Shown piece after piece: positions 1 through 9,300 of a stretch of DNA of 64,000 nucleotides. Source of the stretch: a bacterium (GTDB taxonomy: Bacteria > Zhuqueibacterota > Zhuqueibacteria > Residuimicrobiales > Residuimicrobiaceae); contig JAKQNR010000050.1 in assembly GCA_029565685.1 (NCBI GenBank), positions 1 through 64,000 on the forward strand, written 5' to 3'. The position numbers and the translations under genes were made by a program. The first letter of the stretch is position 1; each line of letters starts with the position of its first letter. The notes below the pieces were generated by a model. The model was not told the DNA's origin and ran no database searches. It saw only the letters and a list, made by a program, of their open reading frames with translations.

Positions 1-424
<424 letters not shown>

Positions 425-496
425 ACTTTTTAACCGCAGCAGATAGTTCGATGCTGCGTTACCAAACGGTTTGCAGCACATACAAATTGTTAAGAA

Positions 497-614
497 TTCC
501 GGTGACCTTAGCGGAGGGGCCACACCCGATCCCATTCCGAACTCGGAAGTTAAGCCCTCTAGCGCCGATGGTACTGCTCGGGAGACTGTGCGGGAGAGTA
601 GGACGTTGCCGGGA
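497..614 (+). rRNA. rrf: 5S ribosomal RNA
   Basis: The stretch has the 5S hallmarks: CCACACCCGATCCCATTCCG followed by AACTCGGAAGTTAAG, then the GATGGTACTG loop. A terminal helix pairs TTCCGGT at the 5' end with GCCGGGAA at the 3' end. It lies about 70 bp after the 23S end, as expected for the tail of an rRNA operon. Ends are set from the terminal helix and are good to a few bases. Confidence 0.96.
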
Positions 615-622
615 ATTTTTTC

Positions 623-656
623 AAGCCCTGTGGATTTTTCCATAGGGCTTTTTTTT
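623..656 (+). terminator. rRNA operon intrinsic terminator
   Basis: AAGCCCTGTGGA pairs with TCCATAGGGCTT around a TTTT loop, followed directly by a run of T residues. It sits just after 5S and closes the rRNA operon. Confidence 0.92.
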
Positions 657-680
657 GGTGCGCTGCGCCTTATCCGTGTT

Positions 681-860
681 TCATCCCATCCAGAATCCTT
701 TGCGGTGAGAGACACCCAACGTCTTGCGGCAATGGGGACAAAAGTAGATATAGCGTTTGCCGAATATACTGCTCAAAGACCGGCACCAGATCGTCTCCAG
801 CCTCATTTCGCAATGTGGACAGATCGGCTGTTCTTCCTCTTTTTCAATACACTCGATCAT
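681..860 (-). CDS. small double-CxxC zinc-ribbon protein (59 aa)
   Basis: A short gene of 59 codons, preceded by a near-perfect ribosome site (AGGAGGAGCAGTT before ATG). The product has two CPHC knuckles (residues 14-17 and 41-44) and two further cysteines (C4, C26), typical of a small zinc ribbon. Between the knuckles lies a basic and aromatic segment (FGKRYIYF). The protein has no signal peptide or membrane segment, so it is probably cytoplasmic. It sits alone between the rRNA terminator and the FAD oxidoreductase operon on the same strand, about 160 bp downstream of the latter. Function is unknown; nucleic-acid or protein binding is only a guess from the fold. Confidence 0.75.
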   Translation of the reverse strand: MIECIEKEEEQPICPHCEMRLETIWCRSLSSIFGKRYIYFCPHCRKTLGVSHRKGFWMG

Positions 861-1018
861 AACTGCTCCTCCTTTTTAAATGAATGGTCCGCCCGATCCA
901 GTGTGCGCTCCGCGTCGATAGCTCGAAAGTTGCTTGCGGCGGCCTTCCAACATCAACCCCGGTTTTCCTTTCAGACTTTACCTTGGAACCGCACCCCCCT
1001 CCATGGATTTTCTCGCCT

Positions 1019-3298
1019 TCACTCCTCATACACCCTGATCTCATAAAGCCGCGCCGAGGGAGCGCCCCAGGTGGACAAGATCTCTATCCTGATCTTTTCT
1101 GCGTTCATTCGCTTGAACCGATGAATGCGACGACGAAGATAGTTGTCCCGATATAGGCCGAGTTCTTGCCATATTCCATTGCTTTCACACAACAGGCGAT
1201 AATCCCGCACCGTCTCTTCGGGCGCGCGCCAATTCGGCAGATGAAGGTTGGCAAAAAGCCCCAGGTTGGTGTCAAAGGTCAGGTATACAGCGTTGAATGC
1301 GACTGTTCGGTTGAACTCCAACGTCGCGGATTGCGGCAAGGGTAAAGCCGGATGAGAAATCCACAGATGGGTCCACTCGTCCGGCCGAGTGACGCCGGAG
1401 AGGATGTTCTCCGGCTCATAGGGATGCTGCACCGGCTCTATCTTCAACGATGGATGCCACTGCTGATGCACGGCCTGTAAACGCTCCCAGGTGAGAAAAG
1501 GTTTAAGATAATGCCATTTGTTGAACGGCTTGTACAGCGGAACGGCGGCTGTGGGGGCGCTCTTTTCGCTGCCATACAGAATCACCTGGGGATTGGCATC
1601 AACAGCCAACCAGTAGAGGCTGTGGGGACTGGTTTTCGCCGTCAGCCTGAAGGACACCCAGGCTTTTCCTCCCGCCGGCGCCTCCTCGCTGGCGCAGGCG
1701 ACATCGGTCTCGTCTGCGAAATCACAGGTGCGCCGGCTGCGGCGCAGATGCACCGTGATCCGCGCCGGCTGCTCCGCTTCCAGCATAAAAGCTACGCTTT
1801 CCACTCTGTCGCTTGAAACTGGAAACAGTATGCCCAGCGGAACATGCAACCGGCGTGGAGCCGTCGGTTCAGGGAACTGCAGGGGGGAAGAGCTGCTGGC
1901 AGTCACCCTTGCAGTCCGAGCCAGGTCTGCGGGGTCCTCGTTTTTGGCTGCCGGCACATAGTGATCGTCCTTGAGCAGCTGCTGTTTGAGCAGTTCGATC
2001 TTTTCAGGAAACACCTCGCGCGGCAGAATATGGTGGTGCTTGCATAACCAGGCGCAGGTGCCGACCGCCTGGCCCATGGCCGCGCAGGTGGCCATCAGAC
2101 GCACGCTGCCCAGCGCGGTGTGCGTCACCGAAATATTCCGGCCGGCGAGAAACAGATTGTCGATGTCTTTGGCATACAGGCATCGCAGAGGGATGGAGTA
2201 GACCGGCACTTGGCGCAGGTCCATCAGAGAGGCGTCGCCGTAGGTCGGCTCGGGAAATTCCCCTTTGGCCAGAATCCCACCCGGCGTATGCAGATCAAAA
2301 TACCAGCCGCCATGGACCACGCCGTCGGCGAACAGGCGGCCCTGCATCAGGTCGTTGCCGGTGAGAATATAATCGCCGACGATCCTTCGGCTTTCCCGCT
2401 TGCCGGGGATTTTTCCGATCCAGTCCAGTGCATAATGCGAGAACCCATGATCCTCTTTGTTCTTCAGATGGTCCCACACGCCGAGAACATGGCGCAATAA
2501 CTCATCGCGGATTTGTTCATTGTCATGAATCGTATGAAACGGAAAGCCGACCTCGATCCACCAATAGCCGGGCAACCGTTGATGAAAACGTGTTTTTAAA
2601 ATGGGACTGTCCGCCGCATAGCTCTCCGCCCAGGGCGGCGGATGAAACGGCACAGGTGAGCCCATGTCTCTGACGGCGAACAGGAGCGTGCTGCCCATAA
2701 TACCTTGGTCGGCAACCTCCGGCGCCCAGGCTTCTGCAAATTCCCCTTTGGCTTCGCGTCCCATGCGCCAGGCTGCGCCGGCGAGATAGGCGACCGTGCC
2801 GTCGCCGGTGGCATCGACGAACAAGTCGCCCCGGATCTCCCACTCGCGTTCGCTGGCCAACTGGCTGGCGCGAACCGAAACCACCCTGCCGCCGGCTTTG
2901 TTGACGCCACGAATGCTGGTGTTGAGAAAGAGAGAAAGAGAGGCTTCTCTGCGGCAGGCGTCGTAGAGCACCAGGTCCCAGACGTCGTTGATCATGCTCT
3001 CGCGGCGGCTGGTAAAGTTGTTGTAGCGCTCGGTGAGTAAAAGCTCTTCGATGATGCCGCTTTCCCGGGCCCAGGGGTTGCCGTTGGCTGCGCCTGCCAG
3101 GGGCACGCGGATCTCGCTGCTGCTGTTGCCGCCCAGCACCGGCCGGTCCTGGATCAATGCGGTTGTCAGTTTGAGCCGGCTGGCGGCTAGAGCGGCGCAG
3201 ACGCCGGCCAATCCGCCCCCGCAGACGACGAGGTCAAAGGCCTCAGGGCAATCCGTCCGCGCGCTGCGGACGGCCAAAGTGGCTGCATTAGTTTCCAT
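1019..3298 (-). CDS. FAD-dependent oxidoreductase (FAD_oxidored family)
   Basis: A 759-residue flavoprotein. A Rossmann dinucleotide motif (VVCGGGLAGVCAALAASR) lies at about residues 24-41, and DLFVDATGDGTVAYLAGA in the middle is typical of the PF12831-type FAD oxidoreductases. Near residue 390 is an FAD-contacting LFLAGRNIS segment. The last 300 residues look like beta-rich accessory domains. No signal peptide is visible. Its start overlaps the end of the upstream symporter gene by 11 bp, so translation is probably coupled. Being in one operon with a sodium/solute symporter and a GH1 glucosidase suggests it oxidises an imported sugar or glycoside, but the substrate cannot be read from sequence. 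Confidence 0.88.
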   Translation of the reverse strand: METNAATLAVRSARTDCPEAFDLVVCGGGLAGVCAALAASRLKLTTALIQDRPVLGGNSSSEIRVPLAGAANGNPWARESGIIEELLLTERYNNFTSRRESMINDVWDLVLYDACRREASLSLFLNTSIRGVNKAGGRVVSVRASQLASEREWEIRGDLFVDATGDGTVAYLAGAAWRMGREAKGEFAEAWAPEVADQGIMGSTLLFAVRDMGSPVPFHPPPWAESYAADSPILKTRFHQRLPGYWWIEVGFPFHTIHDNEQIRDELLRHVLGVWDHLKNKEDHGFSHYALDWIGKIPGKRESRRIVGDYILTGNDLMQGRLFADGVVHGGWYFDLHTPGGILAKGEFPEPTYGDASLMDLRQVPVYSIPLRCLYAKDIDNLFLAGRNISVTHTALGSVRLMATCAAMGQAVGTCAWLCKHHHILPREVFPEKIELLKQQLLKDDHYVPAAKNEDPADLARTARVTASSSSPLQFPEPTAPRRLHVPLGILFPVSSDRVESVAFMLEAEQPARITVHLRRSRRTCDFADETDVACASEEAPAGGKAWVSFRLTAKTSPHSLYWLAVDANPQVILYGSEKSAPTAAVPLYKPFNKWHYLKPFLTWERLQAVHQQWHPSLKIEPVQHPYEPENILSGVTRPDEWTHLWISHPALPLPQSATLEFNRTVAFNAVYLTFDTNLGLFANLHLPNWRAPEETVRDYRLLCESNGIWQELGLYRDNYLRRRIHRFKRMNAEKIRIEILSTWGAPSARLYEIRVYEE

Positions 3299-4784
3299 TT
3301 GATTTTGACCTGTTCTGTGTTGGTCGCGGCAGGAGGATGCTTAACAGAAGACTGGTTGCCGCGCCCACCGCAAAGGATCCGGGTATAATCCAGAGAAAAG
3401 AGATCAGCTGACCAAAGATCACATCAGCAAAGCCGATGCATACCGCCGCGGCGACAGAGGCCAGTGTGCCGATCAAGACGGCATTTTCGTTTGCACGCCG
3501 CACGAACAGGGCCATGAAAAACGGCACAAACAGCGGCGCCGTGAGAAGGTTGACGGTCTTGAACGTGACTTCAATCAGATTGCCCTTGACGTGGCCCATG
3601 ATCAGACTGAGGCAAAGGGTTGCCAGGCCGATGACCAGCGAGATCGCCCGCGCCCAGTGAACCTGTGTCCGCTGCGAGGGCTTGAATTTTTTAAAACGTA
3701 GAATGAAATCATTGATGACCACATGGCTGGATGAGTTGATGCCTGAGGAGAGGCTGGACATGGCTGCAGCGAGCAGTCCGGAAAAGACAAGGCCGGCGAT
3801 GCCGACCGGAAGACCTTGGACGATAAACAGAGGCAGGAGCCAATCCGCCGCCTCGCTCAATGAACGGCCCGTCATGATGAGTTCCGGATGGGCTTGATAA
3901 TAGGCCATGAGGGCGATTCCTAACGCAGCCAAAACCACATAGATCAACCCATTCGCGATCAAAGAGGTGAGCAGAGCGCGGCGCGCCGCAGCGCTGTCCC
4001 GTGTGGCCAGATAGCGTTGGATGGACATCTGATCCGAGCCGGCGGTGCAGACATATTGGCCGAAAACCGTGATGACCATGGTCATAAAGCTCACCCTGGC
4101 CCGGGCATCGTAAAATTTCCACTCAGCCCAATGCTGCGGCCAATCGGCCGGCAGCAGAGCACGAACGCTGCCGAAATGATTCACAATAATGAGAATGGCT
4201 AAAAGCGTTCCGCCGAACATGATAAAGCTTTGCAGGACGTCGGTGACCACCACACCGCGTAAACCGCCGCAGGACGTATAGACGATGGTGAGAACCCCGA
4301 TGGCCACGCTGACCCAGAAGGCGGTCTCCTCCGACCACCCCATGACCGGAACGATGATTTTTTCCGCCACCATAAAGATAATGACTGCCATCCAGATAAG
4401 GCGCATGAGCAGAAAAAAAAGCGAAGCCAATGTACGGATTCTGACGCCGAGGCGCACCTCCAGCAGTTCATAGGCGCTGGTCACTTGAAGCTTCATGATG
4501 TGCGGTATTAAAAACCAGCCCACGACCCAATAAACCAGAGGCAAGCAGGCGATTTTGCTCCACATCATCGGGCCATGCTTGATCATTTCGCCGGGCATGG
4601 CCAGATAGGTTATGGCGCTGAACAGAGTGGCGAACAGGGAGAGTCCTACGCTCCAGGGTCGCATTCTGCGGCCGCCCAGCATATAATCGTCGACCGAATG
4701 GGTTCTGCGCTGGTAATAGGCGCCGACGGCGAGCAGGCCGGAAAGATATAAGGCGATCGCCAACCAGTCCCATCCGCTTTTCAT
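3288..4784 (-). CDS. sodium:solute symporter (SSS/SLC5 family)
   Basis: A 498-residue polytopic membrane protein with about 13 hydrophobic segments. It has the family pattern: an N-terminal helix, then YMLGGRRMRPW and SLFATLFSAITYLAMPGE, with a later SCGGLRGVVVTDVLQ typical of SSS transporters. It should import a sugar or related solute with Na+ across the inner membrane. An AGGA ribosome site lies 9 bases before the ATG. It sits between the GH1 gene (24 bp upstream) and the FAD oxidoreductase (overlapping downstream), so it probably imports the glucosidase substrate or product. The exact solute is unknown. Confidence 0.92.
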   Translation of the reverse strand: MKSGWDWLAIALYLSGLLAVGAYYQRRTHSVDDYMLGGRRMRPWSVGLSLFATLFSAITYLAMPGEMIKHGPMMWSKIACLPLVYWVVGWFLIPHIMKLQVTSAYELLEVRLGVRIRTLASLFFLLMRLIWMAVIIFMVAEKIIVPVMGWSEETAFWVSVAIGVLTIVYTSCGGLRGVVVTDVLQSFIMFGGTLLAILIIVNHFGSVRALLPADWPQHWAEWKFYDARARVSFMTMVITVFGQYVCTAGSDQMSIQRYLATRDSAAARRALLTSLIANGLIYVVLAALGIALMAYYQAHPELIMTGRSLSEAADWLLPLFIVQGLPVGIAGLVFSGLLAAAMSSLSSGINSSSHVVINDFILRFKKFKPSQRTQVHWARAISLVIGLATLCLSLIMGHVKGNLIEVTFKTVNLLTAPLFVPFFMALFVRRANENAVLIGTLASVAAAVCIGFADVIFGQLISFLWIIPGSFAVGAATSLLLSILLPRPTQNRSKSNGN

Positions 4785-4808
4785 TGCAGATTTTCCTATT
4801 CGTTCAAT

Positions 4809-6188
4809 TCAATCAATGCCGTTCTGTCGGATCACTTGGCTGTACCATTTCGCCGAATCTTTGACGATACGCGCGCCGGCTGCAAAATCAACATAGTGAA
4901 GGCCGAATCGTTTGCTGAACCCTGAAGCCCATTCGAAATTGTCCATCAGGCTCCAGAGGAAATAACCGCGCACATCGACGCCGGCGGACAGAGCGTTGTA
5001 CACTTCACCCAGATAGCTCGACAGGTAGGCGATGCGCATGGGGTCATGTACAGCCCCCTCTTCGACCACGTCCGGACAGGCGCAGCCGTTTTCCGTTATC
5101 ACGATGGCCGGGTGAGCATAGCGCGCATCGATCCAGTGCAGCAGCTTGCGAATCCCCCAGGGAACGATGGCCCAGCCCATCTCGGTTTTTTGCCAGAAGG
5201 GATCGGTGGACAGCTGCACCTCCTGGTCCTCAGACAGTCCGCCGTTGCCATAGACCTCCTGAGAGATCTTGGCTCCACGGCTGTCCTGCGCCAGCATGGT
5301 GGTGTAGTGGTTCAGACCGAAAAAATCCGCTGATCCTTTCAGCCAATCGCGTTCCCGGTCGGTAAAGACCGGCAGGCGTTCTTTTACCCGGTCGCGCATG
5401 ACCTGGGGATAATCGCCTAAAAAGACAGGATCGCCGAACCAGCCGAGAAAAAATTCCAACGCCCTTTGCGCCGCATCCTGATCCGCGGGAGAATCCGTGC
5501 GCGGTTCACGCCAGTCGCAATTGTTGGCAACACCGATGCGGCCGTTTTGTTCACGGTATTTGCTGCGATAGAGCTGGACCGTCTGTGCATGGCTGAGAAG
5601 AAGTTGATGCGCCGCCTGGTAGGGTTCCACATTGGAGGTCCGTCCCGGGGCAAACACCCCCTGGCCGTAACCGAGGATGGCGGCAACCCAAGGTTCGTTG
5701 AATGTAATCCAATTTTTTACCCGGTCGCCGAAATGCTCAAAGCAGAGATCGGCGTACGCACGGAACAGAGCGGGCATCTCAGGATTCAGCCAGCCGTCCT
5801 TTTCCAGCTGCAGAGCCAGCGGCAGATCCCAATGATAGAGCGTCACCCAGGGGGTGATGCCGTTGGCCAGCAGTTCATCGATCAAAGCCGAGTAAAACGC
5901 GATCCCCTCGGCATTGGCTTTGCCATACCCCAGCGGCTGGATGCGCGGCCAGGCGATGGAGAAGCGATAGGCCTGCAATCCCATGGCCTTCATCAGCGCT
6001 ACGTCCTCACGGAACCGGTGATAATGATCGCAAGCGACATCGCCGGTTTGCCCCTGATGGATCTTGCCGGGCGTGTGGCAAAAGGCATCCCAGATGGACA
6101 AGCCCTTGCCCCCTTGCAGCCAGGCGCCTTCGATTTGGTAGCTGGAGGTAGCAGCCCCCCAGATAAAACGGTCGGGAAATTTTTTCAT
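4809..6188 (-). CDS. bglA: GH1 beta-glucosidase
   Basis: A glycoside hydrolase family 1 enzyme (459 aa, normal length) that cleaves terminal beta-glucosides or related beta-glycosides. The acid/base glutamate is in TFNEPW (E165) and the nucleophile is in VITENG (E366). The family N-terminus FIWGAATSSYQIEGAW is at residues 7-22, and the substrate loop ends with DNFEWASGF. The open frame extends 52 codons further upstream, but the ATG at 6188 has an AGGAAGAGGG ribosome site and the family's natural N-terminus, and there is no signal peptide, so the enzyme is cytoplasmic. It is the first gene of the operon with the symporter and FAD oxidoreductase, behind the promoter at 6212-6240. Confidence 0.95.
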   Translation of the reverse strand: MKKFPDRFIWGAATSSYQIEGAWLQGGKGLSIWDAFCHTPGKIHQGQTGDVACDHYHRFREDVALMKAMGLQAYRFSIAWPRIQPLGYGKANAEGIAFYSALIDELLANGITPWVTLYHWDLPLALQLEKDGWLNPEMPALFRAYADLCFEHFGDRVKNWITFNEPWVAAILGYGQGVFAPGRTSNVEPYQAAHQLLLSHAQTVQLYRSKYREQNGRIGVANNCDWREPRTDSPADQDAAQRALEFFLGWFGDPVFLGDYPQVMRDRVKERLPVFTDRERDWLKGSADFFGLNHYTTMLAQDSRGAKISQEVYGNGGLSEDQEVQLSTDPFWQKTEMGWAIVPWGIRKLLHWIDARYAHPAIVITENGCACPDVVEEGAVHDPMRIAYLSSYLGEVYNALSAGVDVRGYFLWSLMDNFEWASGFSKRFGLHYVDFAAGARIVKDSAKWYSQVIRQNGID

Positions 6189-6211
6189 GGCCCTCTTCCT
6201 TTGTTGCCGCC

Positions 6212-6240
6212 ATAATACGGTTTGCACGATAAAATTGCAA
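6212..6240 (-). promoter_or_regulatory. sigma70-like promoter of the GH1 operon
   Basis: On the minus strand TTGCAA and TATTAT are separated by exactly 17 bp, about 24 bp before the GH1 start codon. This would give a very short leader. No operator repeat is obvious beyond the palindromic TTGCAA itself. A clear promoter for the divergent gene at 6400 was not identified in the same 211-bp spacer. Confidence 0.6.
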
Positions 6241-6399
6241 GTGTTTTTATTACGCAAATCACTGCGTTTGGTGTTATAACAGGGAGTACATTTGAAGTTA
6301 GGCCGTCCCGGAGCTGGGCTGGACGGGATCGGCGCCGCTGCCATGATGAGCGTCGGGATCTCGTCCTCTCATGCAAAGCAGAAGCAATTGGAGATTTTG

Positions 6400-9300
6400 A
6401 TGAAGAGAAAATTCCTGATAGGATTTGCCCTTTTGACCATCTGGTTGATGTCAATCGGCGTCGAAGCAGCGGCCGGGCAGACCGTCAAATTTGCGGATAT
6501 ATCCAAGAATAAAAACGTTCAGGGATTATGGATCGGGGAGGCGTATCGGTACGGCCATGGCATCGCCTGCGCAGACATCAACCAGGATGGGCTGCCTGAT
6601 TTTTACGTCTCCAACGCCGTCGAAGTGGACAGCGCGGTGACTTTTCCCGAGGTGTTTTATCTCAGCAAGGCCAACGCCGCTTACAACGAAGAAGCGAGCG
6701 TGCGCCGGGTCCTTGACAGCTATGGCATCGGCAGCCATGGCGTTGTTTTTTTTGATTACGACAATGATGGCGATTTTGATCTGTTCAACGCCAACACCGG
6801 GGCAACTCCGGTGTGGCCGACGATCTATCACCGCCTCTACCGCAACAACGGCAGCGGAGTTTTTGGCGACCTTTCCAAGACCGCCGGCGTCCAGGCGTTG
6901 CCGAGTTTCGCCCGCAGCGCGGCGGTGTTTGACGCCAATAACGATGGGTATATGGATATTTACACCGCAGGCGCTGACCCAACGACCTATGCGGCTGTGC
7001 CCAACCAGTTTTACATCAATAAGGGCGACGGCACTTTTACCATGGTCGATTGGGGGGCCAAGAATGTCAACAGCGCCGGGTTCGGACCGAACGGGGTGAC
7101 CGCGGCCGATTACGATGAAGACGGAGATGTCGATATCTATGTTTCCATCGTGGATCGCCTCCATCCCACCGCAACCCATCCCGCCAACCAGTTTTTCGTC
7201 AAACAGGCGGATGGGACCTATGTCGATAAAGCCCAGGAGCTCGGCGTCCTGGGCTTGGGATGGAGCGACGGCGCGACTTTTGCCGATTACGACAACGACG
7301 GTGATTTGGATCTGTTCGTCTCCAGCAGCAACGACAAAGTGAGACGAAAGGTCTGTGTCTATCAAAATCAGGGGAATGGCGCCTTTGTCGACCTGACCGA
7401 TGAGGTATCGATCTATCAACGTGGTTTTACGCCGGTGCTCTTCGATGTGGACAACGACGGCGACCTTGACCTGCTCACGCCCTCCAACATCAAGGCTCAG
7501 GATCTGATGAGGTTGTACCTGAATGACGGCCATGGCCATTTCAGCAAACAGGAGAACTCGGGCCTCGAGGTCGCCATCTATGATACCCGCGGCGCCAGCG
7601 TGGCGGACATCGATAACGACGGCGATCTCGATATCTATTTGACCGATACCAATAAGATCGGCGCCGCCCAGTATTATAATCATCTGTTTCAGAACCAGCT
7701 CAGCAACACGAATCGTTGGCTGAAAATTTGCGGTCGCGGCCCCAAAGGCGATGCCGGCGCCTTTGGCAGCAAGATCTGGGTTTTTGAAAAAGGATATATG
7801 GATGACCTGAATCATCTCATCGGCTACAAGCAGATCATCAGCACCTACGGATTCTGCTCTCAGGACGATCCGGTGCAGCATTTCGGCCTCGGACAACGCG
7901 ACACCGTGGATGTGAAAATCGTGTTGACCGACAGCACGGTGCTCAAGTACCCGCGGACGGCCGGCAACCGCAAGATCACGTTCAGTAAGCCTGGGTCCAT
8001 ACGCATCCTTTCCGGCAACCACCAATCTGGATTGCGCAATCAAACGCTGCCCCTTCCCTTGCGAGTGCAGGTACGAGATCAAAACAATCAGCCCCTGGCA
8101 AGAACCGCCATTCGTTTTAACTCGAAGAATGGAACGGTTGTCCAGGCCCAACCCATGATGACCGATGCCAATGGCTATGCCCAAGTGAACTTTATCCTGG
8201 GAAGCCAAGCGACCGTTCAAACGGTGGCGGTGACCGTTCCCAGTCTACCGAACGTCCAGGCTGACTTTATCGTCCATCTGCAATCGACGCCGAATGAGAT
8301 GCAGCTGATGGGACCTGCTCAACGCAGCGGTCAAGCCGGCGCAGTGCTGACGGACTCTATCAAGGTTCGCATCCTGGATAAAGACCGTTACGGCTATGCG
8401 GGTCTGCCGGTGACCTTTGAATTATTGTCCGGAACCGGCTCTCTATTGCCCGGCGATCAGGCCCGATGGACCATCGATACCAAGGCTGATGGAAATGCAG
8501 CGGTTGCGTGGAAATTGGGCAAGGCGGCCGGTGCGCTCCTTCAGTCGATGCGGATCAGGGCGGAATATCTCGGCGCCGCTTTGTCGGGCTCTCCGGTCAC
8601 GTTGACCGCTGCCGTCGTTTTTCCCGATACACTGCAATTGGCAAAACAGGACGGCGATCAACAGACCGGCCAGGCCGGCTCGGTGCTGATCAAACCGCTC
8701 ACGGTTAAAGTGAGCAGCATCACCGGTCTATTGGTTCCTCCGCTCCCCATTCGCTTCAAAGTCGCATCAGGAGGCGGCAAGGTAAATGATGCGGATTCTG
8801 CCATGATATCGACCGATGCGAACGGTTTGGCATCCATCTCTTGGCGGCTGGGCGCCGATTTTCAACAGACGCAACGCCTCCTTGCCTGGGCGCCGTCATC
8901 GCCGTCCCATCAGGTGATCTTTACCGCGCAAGCGACTCCTGTTGCCCGCCAGCTTCACTATAGTGGAGCGAGTGAACGGTATGGACAGGTGAACCGTTCC
9001 TTGGACGATCCAGTTACAGTCCGGGTGACCGATGATCAGGGTCATCCGGTTGCAGACTATGCGGTGCTGTTTAGCATCATAGCCGGCGGCGGTAAGGTGA
9101 ACGGCCGCGACAGCGTGCAGGTGCAGACCAATGCCGACGGCATCTCCTCCTGCAATTGGCTGCTCGGTCCTAAAAGCGGGACGCGCAACAACCGGGTTGC
9201 AGTCGTTGCCGCGGGTCTGTCCGGATCGCCGCTGAATCTGTATGCCAGTGCCGCGCCGGGACGCCCCTTCTCCTTAATGAAAATATCCGGAGACAAACAG

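Noticed and set aside
5466..6215. 249-codon plus-strand frame opposite the GH1 gene
   Set aside because: It is a shadow of a clear GH1 coding sequence with both catalytic glutamates. The antisense product has no recognisable motif.
6526..8220. 564-codon open frame on the minus strand
   Set aside because: It lies entirely antisense to the FG-GAP propeller; the repeated GAT/GAC-rich DxDxDG codons give a long stop-free shadow. No ribosome site or known domain.
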